The notes: generated by a model from the letters alone, not told the origin. Shown: positions 6,785 through 14,356, counted from the first letter of the stretch. The stretch: 43,304 nucleotides of DNA from Raoultibacter massiliensis (GCF_900199545.1 NZ_LT962671.1:208194-251497), one strand, 5' to 3'. Translations and numbers: made by a program.

Positions 6785-9700
6785 TCGTCGATGTCGAAGC
6801 CGCCTTCCAGGATGAACTTCTTCAACAGCGCCGCCGCACGGGTGTTCACCTTGAACAGAGGGAGCGTCTTGCCTTCCTTCTGCTCAAAGAAGGCCTTGGC
6901 GCGCTCCTTGTCCACCGAGTCCTTCAAATCGTCGAAGCGCCCGAACTCGTTAATGTTCGATTCCGACAGGTCGAGTGCAGCCATGGTGGCAAGAAGCTCG
7001 CCGTCTATGCCGAGCGCCTCGACGACCCGCTCGACCTGGGCGTTTTTCGCCTTATGGGCATAGGACGTGATGTAATCCCTCAGCGTCATGCCGTCTTCCA
7101 GGGCGGCGTCTCCTCGCTCGACGTCGTGGAGGAACAGCTCGGCGAAGCGCTGGTCGTCCTGACTCAGGGACGCGAACGATCGGTGGAGCTCCTCGCGCGC
7201 GGCGGCAAGCCCCTCGTCATCCTGCTCAAGGCATTTCAGCCACTTCTCGAAGTTCGCGTTCATGTAGTCGCTGTCTATGAGCCCCGTGTCGATCTCGGTT
7301 ATATGGCCATCGAGCTCGTAAGGCGCCTCTGGGGCGCCTCCAGGGCCGATTCCTCCCGCGAACATCTCTTTGTAGCGTTGCACGAGGATGAGATAGGTCC
7401 GCTCGTCGATGACCGGCTGCACGAAGTAGGTTTTGCCGCATCGCCCTCCCTCATCCGGTTCCTCCTCGAACTCGTAGGTATCCTGGTCCCACGTGAAGCC
7501 CTGCACTTTCGCGGCTTCGAGGAATTCGTTGAGCTCGACGAACTCCTTGGCGAACTTGCGCCTGGCCTCTTGCGATGCGGGAAGTTTCGAGAGGTCGCCA
7601 ACGCCCGCGGCCTCGAACACCATGAGTATTTCTTGCAGACGCGCATCCATCAGAGCGATGTTGTCCGGGAGCTTCTGCACGAACATGTCGAGCGGGCGGT
7701 CGCCCGAGTACAGCTTCACTGCGGCATCGATGTAGCCCTTCATAGTGTGGGGACGGCGGTAGTAGCGGATGGTGCCGAAGGGCTTGTCAGGGCCGAACAA
7801 GCGGTTGGTGCGGCTGAAGGCCTGGATGATGCTCTCGTAGTCGATGACCTTGTCGAGGTAGAGCGTGTTGAGCCACTTGGAGTCGAAGCCCGTGAGCATC
7901 TGGTCCACCACGATGAGCAGGTCGATGCGGCTCTCGCGGTTGGCGTCGACGTTGACGTAGGGTTTCTTATGGGAAAGGCGCGCCGAGATGTCCTTCTTCA
8001 TGGCGGGCCAGGTAGGAATAGTGAACTCCTGGCCATATGCTTTGTTGTAATCTTCGATAAGCTCGACCAGGGCATCCTCCTTCACGGTGGAGCCGGCGTC
8101 GTTGTCGATGCTCGGGTCGAAAAGCGCCGTCACCTTCATCTGCGGTGCCTCCGTCTTGAAGGCGCGGTAGTAGTCGATCGCCTCGGGGATGGAGCTCGTC
8201 GCCAAGATCGCGTGGAACTTGCTGCCGTGGGAGAGCACAGGGAAGCGCCGCAGAACGTCCTCGACCACCTTGCCGTGGTGCGGCGTGTCGGGCCAGTACT
8301 GGGCGCGGGTCAGGAAGTCCTCGATGCCCTTGATGCGGTTGCCGGCACCGTCGACCATGGGGCCCATGGGGACCTTCGCCTGGTCCATGTAGTGGTAGAA
8401 GGCCTTGCTCTTGCGCTCGTCGGAGATGGCCTCGCCGACACTTGAGGCCTTGGCCTGCTCGAGGGCCACGGCCTCGCGCACGTCGTGGTCGTCGAAGGTC
8501 ATCACCATATATGGGTCGAAGCCCAGGACGTTGCCGTCGCGAATGCCGTCGGCGATGCTGTAGCGGTGCAGACACTCGCCGAACACCATGGCGGTGGTGG
8601 AGCCCTTCTTCTGGTTCTCGTCGAGGATCGGCGTGCCCGTGAAACCGAAGAACAGCGCGTTCGGGAAAGCCCGGCGTATGTCCTGGAGCATGTCACCGAA
8701 GGTTGAGCGGTGGCACTCGTCTATAACGAACACAATCCGCTTGGCGGCCAGGCGGTCGAGCTCCGCCTGGGTGATCCTGCCCTCGCCGGCCTTCACGTTG
8801 CTCATCTTCTGGATAGAGGTCACGATGAGGCGGTTCTTGGGGTCGTCGCTCGCGAGCTTTGACTTCAGCACCTGCGTATTCTCGGTCCCCTGCACGTCGT
8901 CGGCGTCGTCGGCGAAAGCGCGGTACTCGGAGAGCGACTGCGTGCCCAGCTCGATGCGGTCCATGAGGAAGACCACCTTGTCGGCGTCGTGCGAGTCGGC
9001 TATGAGCTGGGCAGATTTGAAGCTCGTCATGGTCTTGCCGGAGCCTGTGGTATGCCATATGTAGCCGCCGGGGCGCCCCGGGGCGCTGCTCTTGGGTCTC
9101 TCGTCCCATTTGCACCTGCGCACCTTGTCGGATATGGCGGCGGCTGCGTAGTACTGGTAGCTGCGCATGACCTTCAGGCAGCCGTCCGAGCTGTCGGCCA
9201 CGGTGTAGAAGCCGATGAGCTGGTGCGCCATGGGGATGGAGAGCAGCGTGGAGGTGAATCGCTTCCACTCGCCGGTCCCGGGTTTGTCGCCCGCGCAGAC
9301 GGGCTCGTTGTTGAAGTCCTCCCAGTGGAAGAAGAAGTTCGGGTTGAACGCGCCCGTGCCAGGGTTGGCGAAGTAGCGTGCCTCGTCGGGAGTCATTCCC
9401 ACGAAGATCTGGACCAGGCGGAAGAGCCCCGTGAACACGCCCTCGTGGGCGTACTTCTCGATCTGGCCGGTGGCTTGGCTCACAGGCACGCCGCTGCGCT
9501 TGAGCTCGATGTGGATGACGGGCATGCCGTTGATGAGCAGACACAGGTCGCCGCGGCGGTCGTTCAAGATCTTACTCTTCGCAGGGTAGACCGGCTGCTG
9601 AGCTATCTGGTAGCGGCTCTGGCCGGCCGCGATCTCCTGGCGATCGTAGATCTTCAGGCTCACCTCCTTGCCCAGGTGAAGCGGATCGTTGGGGTTGTCG

Positions 9701-9981
9701 CGCGTGATGGCGACGGTCTTTCCGTTGATGAACCCGTTGAGCGCGAGCGGGGTCTTGAGCGTTTCTATTTGTTCGATGACCTGTGCCATCTCGCCCTGGG
9801 TGAGCGGGCAGCCATTCAGGCGGTCGATATCCGCGTTGTTCTGGAACAGAATCTTCGCCCAGTTCTCGATGAGGTCCTGCTCGGTGGGATAGCGCAGGAC
9901 GCCGTCCGCATCGTCCCATCCGTGCTGCTTCAGCACAGTGATGACCGCTTCTTCGAACGCGGCCTCTTTATCAAAAACCAT
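6781..9981 (-). CDS. hsdR: Type I restriction subunit HsdR (locus 1)
   Basis: A 1066-aa motor and nuclease subunit that pumps DNA with ATP and cleaves far from the recognition site. The N-terminal PD-(D/E)XK nuclease shows RRGDLCLLI and HIELKR (Asp145, Glu159, Lys161). The helicase core has Walker A HTTGSGKT (about 310-317), DECH (421-424), FGFTGTPI and QAFSRTNR. The C-terminal helical part should bind HsdM/HsdS. It is transcribed opposite to its own hsdM, and the hsdS cassette 2 follows with an ATGA overlap. The ribosome site is weak (AGG), and an ATTATA box lies about 55 bp upstream. It lies between inverted TRD repeats, so recombination could flip the whole gene. Confidence 0.95.
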   Translation of the reverse strand: MVFDKEAAFEEAVITVLKQHGWDDADGVLRYPTEQDLIENWAKILFQNNADIDRLNGCPLTQGEMAQVIEQIETLKTPLALNGFINGKTVAITRDNPNDPLHLGKEVSLKIYDRQEIAAGQSRYQIAQQPVYPAKSKILNDRRGDLCLLINGMPVIHIELKRSGVPVSQATGQIEKYAHEGVFTGLFRLVQIFVGMTPDEARYFANPGTGAFNPNFFFHWEDFNNEPVCAGDKPGTGEWKRFTSTLLSIPMAHQLIGFYTVADSSDGCLKVMRSYQYYAAAAISDKVRRCKWDERPKSSAPGRPGGYIWHTTGSGKTMTSFKSAQLIADSHDADKVVFLMDRIELGTQSLSEYRAFADDADDVQGTENTQVLKSKLASDDPKNRLIVTSIQKMSNVKAGEGRITQAELDRLAAKRIVFVIDECHRSTFGDMLQDIRRAFPNALFFGFTGTPILDENQKKGSTTAMVFGECLHRYSIADGIRDGNVLGFDPYMVMTFDDHDVREAVALEQAKASSVGEAISDERKSKAFYHYMDQAKVPMGPMVDGAGNRIKGIEDFLTRAQYWPDTPHHGKVVEDVLRRFPVLSHGSKFHAILATSSIPEAIDYYRAFKTEAPQMKVTALFDPSIDNDAGSTVKEDALVELIEDYNKAYGQEFTIPTWPAMKKDISARLSHKKPYVNVDANRESRIDLLIVVDQMLTGFDSKWLNTLYLDKVIDYESIIQAFSRTNRLFGPDKPFGTIRYYRRPHTMKGYIDAAVKLYSGDRPLDMFVQKLPDNIALMDARLQEILMVFEAAGVGDLSKLPASQEARRKFAKEFVELNEFLEAAKVQGFTWDQDTYEFEEEPDEGGRCGKTYFVQPVIDERTYLILVQRYKEMFAGGIGPGGAPEAPYELDGHITEIDTGLIDSDYMNANFEKWLKCLEQDDEGLAAAREELHRSFASLSQDDQRFAELFLHDVERGDAALEDGMTLRDYITSYAHKAKNAQVERVVEALGIDGELLATMAALDLSESNINEFGRFDDLKDSVDKERAKAFFEQKEGKTLPLFKVNTRAAALLKKFILEGGFDIDE

Positions 9982-10034
9982 GGCGGAGCCTATCTACGAA
10001 TTGCAAAAAGTTATGCATTCAACTATTAGCAATC

Positions 10035-10040
10035 ATTATA
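10035..10040 (-). promoter_or_regulatory. Likely -10 box of hsdR promoter
   Basis: On the minus strand this reads TATAAT, 54 bases upstream of the hsdR ATG, in a short AT-rich gap. No good -35 is visible; at normal spacing it would fall in or beside the TRD repeat at 10060-10074, so inversion could alter the upstream part of this promoter. Confidence 0.45.
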
Positions 10041-10059
10041 AGTCACACCCGCATCTACC

Positions 10060-10074
10060 TGGGAACAGCGTAAG
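10060..10074 (+). repeat. 5' TRD-cassette repeat, copy 3
   Basis: TGGGAACAGCGTAAG, the 15-bp core shared with 4767-4783 and 6686-6702, in the frame encoding WEQRK. It marks the left edge of the silent cassette. Confidence 0.8.
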
Positions 10075-10511
10075 TTGGGGGGGATTGCCCCTGTAACAAT
10101 GGGGCAATCCCCAAATGGAGCTTGCTATACGGACAATCCAAACGATGCTGTTCTCGTTCAGGGAAATGCCGATTTGAAAGATGGCTGGGTTTTTCCTCGT
10201 GTCTGGACTACAGAGATCACGAAAACAGCCAAAGCTGGAGATCTAATCATGAGCGTTCGTGCTCCTGTCGGCGCAATGGGAAAAACCGCCTATGACGTGG
10301 TTCTCGGCCGCGGTGTTGCCGGAATTGCCGGCAATGAGTTTCTGTTTCAAGCCTTGTCTAAAAAGGAAGCCGAGGGGTATTGGTCTACTGTTTCTGCTGG
10401 TTCGACCTTTGATTCTATTAATGGAGACGAACTCAGAAATACGCCGGTCGATTATCCCCGCAGCAAGCCAGAGCGTGAGGCGGTTGGAAGCTGTTTATCT
10501 AGAATCGATTG

Positions 10512-10533
10512 CCTCATCACCCTTCATCAGCGT
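10512..10533 (+). repeat. 3' TRD-cassette repeat, copy 3
   Basis: Twenty-two bases identical to the first 22 of 5263-5289, encoding LITLHQR; the match stops before GAGCC. It is inverted relative to copy 2 and direct relative to copy 1. Confidence 0.85.
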
Positions 10534-10649
10534 ACGCAATCCGCCCCCTTATAAACAAGCAGAGACAAAGGTGGGGGGCCTCAGTCGTTTGACTCGGGGC
10601 TCTTTAAATTTGCGACTCATTTATTGACCCGATTTCCCAAAATAGATCA

Positions 10650-10700
10650 TTTCGGGATGGGCGGTTTCGAATGCTCCGCTACCCGCGCCCCATCCCGAAA
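10650..10700. terminator. Stem-loop at the end of the integrase module
   Basis: TTTCGGGATGGG (10650-10661) and its exact complement (10689-10700) form a 12-bp stem with a 27-base loop across the stop codon of the gene ending at 10679. It lacks a good U-run, so termination is possible but not certain; it could also be a protein-binding or element-end repeat. Confidence 0.4.
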
Positions 10701-11101
10701 ATGCTCACGTCATCGCCGCCGCTGTCTTCAGGCGCCTCAGCCACGTCTGGGGGCATCTTCGTTTGCAACGCTTCCTTCGCAGACACATCGACTGGTTCGC
10801 CGAGAGCCAGGAAGAACTCCATAACCAGCTTGATGCGTTGCTGCAGAGACTCGCTCAGCTCGCCGTAGGGTGCCGCAAGGCGCACTTCCTTAGTCAGCTC
10901 CGCCATCGAGTCCCTCAGCGCCTTCTGCACGCTCACGGAGGGCCTCACCTCAACCTGGGCGTCGGTCAGCTTGGCGATGATGTAATCCTGTCTACACATA
11001 CCGCTCCATGCTGCCATGTCGCATATCAACTTGCGTTCTTCCGATGAGCAGCGGAACGCCATCGTCTTGCTGCGCCTGCGGGCGCTGTTATCGCACGGCA
11101 T
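10679..11101 (-). CDS. RHH/MobC-like small protein of integrase module
   Basis: A 140-aa protein whose N-terminal region (RCSSEERKLICDMAAWSGMC, then RQDYIIAKL) resembles the RHH fold of MobC/NikA-type accessory proteins: a strand, then two helices with a G-M turn. The remainder is helical with an acidic, proline-rich C-terminal stretch (MPPDVAEAPEDSGGDD). I start it at the ATG at 11101, preceded by GAGGGGG within the end of the integrase region; the integrase stop is at 11107. The two are probably co-transcribed. It may bind DNA near the element's attachment or transfer site. The family is a pattern-level guess, not certain. Confidence 0.6.
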   Translation of the reverse strand: MPCDNSARRRSKTMAFRCSSEERKLICDMAAWSGMCRQDYIIAKLTDAQVEVRPSVSVQKALRDSMAELTKEVRLAAPYGELSESLQQRIKLVMEFFLALGEPVDVSAKEALQTKMPPDVAEAPEDSGGDDVSIFGMGRG

Positions 11102-11106
11102 CCTTC

Positions 11107-12177
11107 TTACCCCCTCGCCCCGTCGAGCGCGGCTGCCATCTCGTCCTGCTTCGTGGGGAACAGGTGCGCGTATCGGTAGGTGATGTCCACCGCCTCGTGG
11201 CCCATGCGCTCGGCGATTGCCAGCGCGGAGAAGCCCATCTCGATCAGCAGGCTCACGTGGCTGTGGCGTATGTCGTGTATTCGGATGCGCTTCACGCCCG
11301 ACGCCTTGCACCCTCGCTCCATCTCGTGGGCCAGGAAGTGCTTGGTCACGGCGAACAGGCGCTCGTCGGGGGCGACGTCGTCGCGCATCTCGATGAAGTC
11401 CGCCATCTCGTCGCGCAGGAAGGCGGGCATGACGATCGTGCGCACCGACTTTGGCGTCTTGGGGTCGGTCACGGTGTCCACGCCGCGGAGGCTCTGGTAC
11501 GACTTGTTGATGCGCAGCCGCGAAGTCTCCAGCATGAAGTCGGACGGCGTGAGCGCCAGGAGCTCGCCGCAGCGGATGCCCGTCCAGTACAGCAGCTCGA
11601 AGGCGTGGAACGACAGCGGCTTGTCCATGACGGCCTCGCTGAACCTCAGGTACTCGTCCTTGGTCCAGAACTGCATCTCGCCGCCCTTCTTCGAGCCGAT
11701 CTTGTCGACCCTGCGCACCGGGTTGTCGGTGAGGCCGTAGTAGCGCTCGGCGTGGTTGAAGATGGCGTTCAGTTGGTTATTTACCGTGCGCAGGTACGTC
11801 GGCGCCCAGGGCTTCCCGTCGGCGTCCCGGTGCTCGGTGAGCTCGTTTTGCCACCTGATGACGTCGATCGGCCTCACGTCGCACATGCGCATGTCCCCGA
11901 AGAACGGCACGAGCTTGTCGTTGATGATGTACTCCTTGGTGATCCAGGTGTGCTCGCGTATGCGCGGTTTCACCTCGGAGGCGTACACCTCGACGAACTC
12001 AGAGAACGTCATGTCCATGGCCCCGCCGTTAAGGCTCTTGAACTGGCCTTCCCACACGGCGGCCTCCACCTCGGAGGAGAAGCCGCGCTTCGTCTTGTGG
12101 CGCTTCGAGCCGCGGGCGTCGCGGTAGTAGCACTGCACGTAGAACGTGCCGTTGTTGCCATCCTTGTACACGGGCAT
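11107..12177 (-). CDS. int: Tyrosine integrase with arm-binding domain
   Basis: A 356-aa integrase. The N-terminus (MPVYKDGNNGTFYVQCYYRD) followed by KRHKTKRGF is the three-stranded arm-DNA-binding domain of Tn916/lambda-type integrases. A core-binding domain (about 60-165) follows. The catalytic domain has Arg in WTGIRCGELLALTP, IHDIRHSHVSLLIE, RMGHEAVDITYRYAHL with His and the Tyr nucleophile. The start at 12177 has GGAGGTG upstream and follows the excisionase stop by one base. It would insert and excise its element at an attachment site. It is unrelated in architecture to the hsdS recombinase at 5308-6234. Confidence 0.92.
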   Translation of the reverse strand: MPVYKDGNNGTFYVQCYYRDARGSKRHKTKRGFSSEVEAAVWEGQFKSLNGGAMDMTFSEFVEVYASEVKPRIREHTWITKEYIINDKLVPFFGDMRMCDVRPIDVIRWQNELTEHRDADGKPWAPTYLRTVNNQLNAIFNHAERYYGLTDNPVRRVDKIGSKKGGEMQFWTKDEYLRFSEAVMDKPLSFHAFELLYWTGIRCGELLALTPSDFMLETSRLRINKSYQSLRGVDTVTDPKTPKSVRTIVMPAFLRDEMADFIEMRDDVAPDERLFAVTKHFLAHEMERGCKASGVKRIRIHDIRHSHVSLLIEMGFSALAIAERMGHEAVDITYRYAHLFPTKQDEMAAALDGARG

Positions 12178-12178
12178 G

Positions 12179-12382
12179 TCAGTCCACCTCCGGGAAGTAC
12201 AGGGCGTCGAAGACGTCGCTCCGGACGCGCCCGCGGATAACCACGCGCCCACGCGCCTCCTGCTCGGCGTTTATCCTCCTTATCACCTCGTAGGCGCTGC
12301 CTTTCTTGATCCTCAGAAGCTCCGCGACCTCGTCGGCATCCAGCATGTGCGGCCTCGGCGTCTTCGCCACCTTCTCGTCCAT
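12179..12382 (-). CDS. xis: Excisionase-like helix-turn-helix protein
   Basis: A 67-aa protein with MLDADEVAELLRIKKGSAYE followed by VIRRIN, the HTH_17/MerR-like winged-helix fold of excisionases and small recombination directionality factors. GGAGG lies four bases before the chosen ATG at 12382. One base separates its stop from the integrase start, and the pair reads away from the divergent XRE gene. Such proteins bend DNA at the attachment site to favour excision; that function here is inferred from family and position. Confidence 0.8.
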   Translation of the reverse strand: MDEKVAKTPRPHMLDADEVAELLRIKKGSAYEVIRRINAEQEARGRVVIRGRVRSDVFDALYFPEVD

Positions 12383-12401
12383 GGTTCCTCCTATCAATAG
12401 C

Positions 12402-12480
12402 GTACGGATATGTACGGTTTACAGATTCAGAGTAAACGTACATATCTGTACTGTCAATAGAATTGCGTACATTTGCGTAC
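12402..12480. promoter_or_regulatory. Three GTAC-N6-GTAC operators
   Basis: Three 14-bp sites with the same layout lie between the divergent xis-int and XRE genes: GTACGGATATGTAC (12402-12415), GTACATATCTGTAC (12438-12451) and GTACATTTGCGTAC (12467-12480). The first two are also arms of a longer near-perfect inverted repeat ending in GTTTAC/GTAAAC. This is the usual plan for a repressor controlling both divergent transcripts; the XRE protein is the obvious ligand (inference). Confidence 0.75.
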
Positions 12481-12522
12481 GCTGATAAGATGTCCGGGTA
12501 CGTAATTCCAGGAGGAGGGCGC

Positions 12523-12936
12523 ATGTCCGTAGGCGAGAACATAAGGCGGTACCGCAAGTCGCGCGGCATGACGCAGGCGCAGCTCGCCGAGGCCGTCGGC
12601 CTGACCGAGGGGGCCGTGCGCCACTACGAGAGCGGCATCCGCGCCGTGAAGCCCGAGCTGCTCGAGTCCATCGCCGCGGCGCTCGGCGTGTCCGTCAACG
12701 CCCTCAAGGATTACGGCGTCGAAACCGCGGGCGACCTCATGTCGCTGCTCGTGCGGCTGGAGGACTCCTTCGGCATCGTGCCCGCAGCCGACGGCACGGG
12801 GCTCTCCCTGAACCCCAAGGCGCCGCACGCGCCCAAAGCGGCGATGGCAATCGAGCTGTGGGCCGAGAAACGCGCGCAGCTCGAGAACGGCGAGATCGAC
12901 GCCGCAGAGTACGAGGATTGGAAAGCCTCGCTGTAG
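12523..12936 (+). CDS. XRE-family repressor of the integrase module
   Basis: A 137-aa regulator. Residues about 1-60 form a canonical Cro/C1 helix-turn-helix: NIRRYRKSRGMTQAQLAEAV, GLTEGAVRHYESG, then LLESIAAALGVSVNAL. The C-terminal half (about 75-137) is acidic and ends EIDAAEYEDWKASL, probably a dimerization or sensing part. GGAGGAGG (12511-12518) supports the ATG at 12523. It is divergent from xis and int, with three matching palindromes between, so it likely represses excision and its own synthesis. Confidence 0.88.
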   Translation: MSVGENIRRYRKSRGMTQAQLAEAVGLTEGAVRHYESGIRAVKPELLESIAAALGVSVNALKDYGVETAGDLMSLLVRLEDSFGIVPAADGTGLSLNPKAPHAPKAAMAIELWAEKRAQLENGEIDAAEYEDWKASL

Positions 12937-13023
12937 CGGCTCTCTGCCTTTTGCAATCAACGCAACCGAATCAGGACGCCAAGCTAGGCGGTGAGCGTTG
13001 CGCGTTCCTGCGCATGCTGAGTT

Positions 13024-13561
13024 TTTACTCCCCATTGCATGCAAAGGCATTTTCGGCGCACCTGGGGAGTAAACGACGCGGTGGCTTACATGGCGGCACA
13101 CGACAGTACCCTGCGGCATTTCCCCTGATTACTCCCGTTTTCATTGAGACGGTGAGATTCTTTACTCCCCATTAACCACCTGGGGAAACGCCGTGCGGAG
13201 ACCGCAAAAACGCCCATTGAGTTCGATTTGAGTTTCATAGGCCACGAAACGGCCCCGTTTCGCACCCGGGGACAAAAAGCGCGCGTCTACTCACTCGGGA
13301 TGAATCCTTACTCCCGTTCCTCCGAATACCGCCCAGTGCTTTGCCGTCTTGAAATACGGGGAGTAAATCGCGAAATCGCAGGTGAAAGGGAGTAAATAGC
13401 CAAAGAAAAAGCCTCCGTCCCAACATGGGAACGGAGGCTAGATCATCGTATTTACTCACCGCCGTCGCTGGCGGCTTTGCCGTGACTTTCGTACGAAACG
13501 AAACTCAGCAGCACAGTGCGGCACTCAAAATTGCAGGTCAGAACCCTGTCAGCCTACTCCC
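13024..13561. repeat. Cluster of TTACTCCC motifs
   Basis: Copies of TTACTCCC or its complement: 13024-13033 (TTTACTCCCC), 13064-13073 (inverted), 13129-13136, 13161-13170 (TTTACTCCCC), 13308-13315, 13358-13367 (inverted) and 13388-13396 (inverted). Weaker ones are TTTACTCACC at 13451 and CTACTCCC at 13554. Seven good copies in under 400 bases is far beyond chance for an 8-mer. Confidence 0.75.
13411..13438 (-). terminator. Rho-independent terminator-like hairpin
   Basis: GCCTCCGT pairs with ACGGAGGC, extended by CCCA/TGGG around an ACA loop with one bulged A. Read on the minus strand, the stem is followed by TTTTTCTTT. No clear gene ends here on that strand, so it may stop read-through into the repeat region or be a structural element. 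Confidence 0.55.
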
Positions 13562-13583
13562 ACTCAATAGTTAGAAACGCTCC

Positions 13584-13623
13584 CCAGTTTGTTCCAGTTT
13601 GTCGTGGTTTGCTCCAGTTTGTT
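13584..13623. repeat. 10-bp tandem repeat (CCAGTTTGTT)
   Basis: Four consecutive units of exactly 10 bases: CCAGTTTGTT, CCAGTTTGTC, GTGGTTTGCT and CCAGTTTGTT. The 10-bp period puts the units on one face of the helix, as for protein-binding iterons. Confidence 0.7.
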
Positions 13624-13662
13624 CTATTTACGCCCAGTCTCAAAAAATGCCGCGAATCCATG

Positions 13663-13726
13663 GGGTCAAATCTGGGTCACGGATTTCGGGGCAGGGCAGG
13701 GCGCTTTCGTGGGTCACGGTGGGTCA
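13663..13726. repeat. Four GGGTCA motifs
   Basis: GGGTCA at 13663-13668, 13674-13679, 13711-13716 and 13721-13726, two pairs spaced 11 and 10 bases apart. Between them is the G-rich segment 13688-13703, which recurs near and inside the relaxase gene. Confidence 0.5.
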
Positions 13727-13834
13727 TGGCAACTGGTCGAGTAGGTTTTCAAGGTGTTCTAATCATAAAGCAACGGTAATCTCAAAGATAGGCTACAGGC
13801 GATCGGCTCGCTTTTGCTACTCCTCGGCTATCAG

Positions 13835-14005
13835 TCACATGAGACCCTCGGCGGGCTTCTGTATCTGCTCGGCGCAATGGGCGGCCAAGTTGTAGGGCGC
13901 CGCCCAGATGTTCTCTCCCGTCATGGTGTCCATCACCGAGCAGAGCTCGGCCAGCCCCATGAGGTTGCGTCCGGTCGAGTCCAGCTCGTCCGCTGCCTTG
14001 AACAT
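13835..14005 (-). CDS. Possible small gene or gene fragment (56 aa)
   Basis: The frame MFKAADELDSTGRNLMGLAE, then LCSVMDTMTGENIWAAPYNL and AAHCAEQIQKPAEGLM, has coding-like codon use and a sensible helical protein. There is no ribosome site before the ATG at 14005, and the frame stays open seven codons further upstream to a TGA. It is therefore either the surviving part of a larger gene or a small gene with unusual initiation. I do not recognise the family. Confidence 0.35.
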   Translation of the reverse strand: MFKAADELDSTGRNLMGLAELCSVMDTMTGENIWAAPYNLAAHCAEQIQKPAEGLM

Positions 14006-14305
14006 CGTTTCAATTGCATCTATTTTTCACTTTGTCGTTCGGGGCATGCAAACCCGTGGATGCTACGAGGCGAAACGCCAGGTCATGACTTTAAAGCGGC
14101 AGAATCCTAACTTTCCTTTGCGGCAACGGGGACATCGACACAACTGAGGCCCGTTCAAGGTGGGCCCAGCAACAAATTAAACGCATATCCGTCGGTGCGC
14201 CTCAATCGGATGAGCCGGCCTTCCATATCCAACCCCGCCCTACTGTTCATTTCCGTGTACATGCCCAATCGCCTTTGTGCGATATAGTTGCGGGCAATTG
14301 CGGCG

Positions 14306-14340
14306 TATAATGCGATGAAAGCAAATGTATTGCACTTTAT
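14306..14340 (+). promoter_or_regulatory. Promoter of RM locus 2, twin of locus 1
   Basis: TATAAT at 14306-14311 lies 51 bases before the RHH start (50 in locus 1). Downstream, AAAGC-AAATGTATTG-CACTTT contains AAAG/CTTT arms and the segment TGTATTGCA shared with 1073-1081. No good -35 is visible. The near-identical layout at both loci suggests that the same, or interchangeable, RHH proteins bind both. Confidence 0.6.
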
Positions 14341-14356
14341 GCGCTAGGAGCATGCG

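Larger units (their letters stand above)
10060..10554 (+). pseudogene. hsdS: Silent hsdS cassette 3 (TRD without a start)
   Basis: The frame reads WEQRKLGGIAPVTMGQSPNG, then a complete TRD with SVRAPVGAMGK and VLGRGVAGIAG (typical Methylase_S wording), and ends CLITLHQRTQSAPL. Reading upstream, the frame meets a TAA eight codons before the first WEQRK residue, with no start codon or ribosome site between. It therefore cannot be expressed where it stands, except weakly from internal near-start codons. Its edges coincide with both TRD repeats, in frame with cassettes 1 and 2. It is best read as a stored, intact recognition module that inversion with cassette 2 would place behind hsdR, not as decay (inference). 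Confidence 0.8.
12937..13834. other. Repeat-dense non-coding region
   Basis: About 900 bases without a supported gene. It holds a cluster of TTACTCCC motifs in both orientations (13024-13561), a strong hairpin (13411-13438), a 10-bp tandem repeat (13584-13623) and four GGGTCA motifs (13663-13726). Integrase arm sites, an attachment site, or a replication or transfer origin would fit; the sequence alone does not decide. Confidence 0.6.

Noticed and set aside
6703..10029. Long open frames on the plus strand opposite hsdR (6703-8445 and 8989-10029)
   Set aside because: hsdR has all family motifs on the other strand; these are its compositional shadows.
10075..10554. Cassette 3 as an independent gene starting at TTG 10075
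   Set aside because: No ribosome site, and the TTG lies inside the conserved WEQRKL sequence; the cassette edges fit a stored TRD better.
11008..12240. 410-codon plus-strand frame opposite the integrase
   Set aside because: The integrase frame on the minus strand has clear catalytic motifs and a good ribosome site; the plus frame has neither.
13235..13459. Minus-strand 74-codon frame ending near the hairpin at 13411
   Set aside because: It crosses the TTACTCCC cluster and the terminator-like hairpin and has no ribosome site.
13024..13623. CRISPR array
   Set aside because: The repeated words are only 8-10 bases, occur in both orientations or directly in tandem, and lack unique spacers of even length; no cas genes are nearby.
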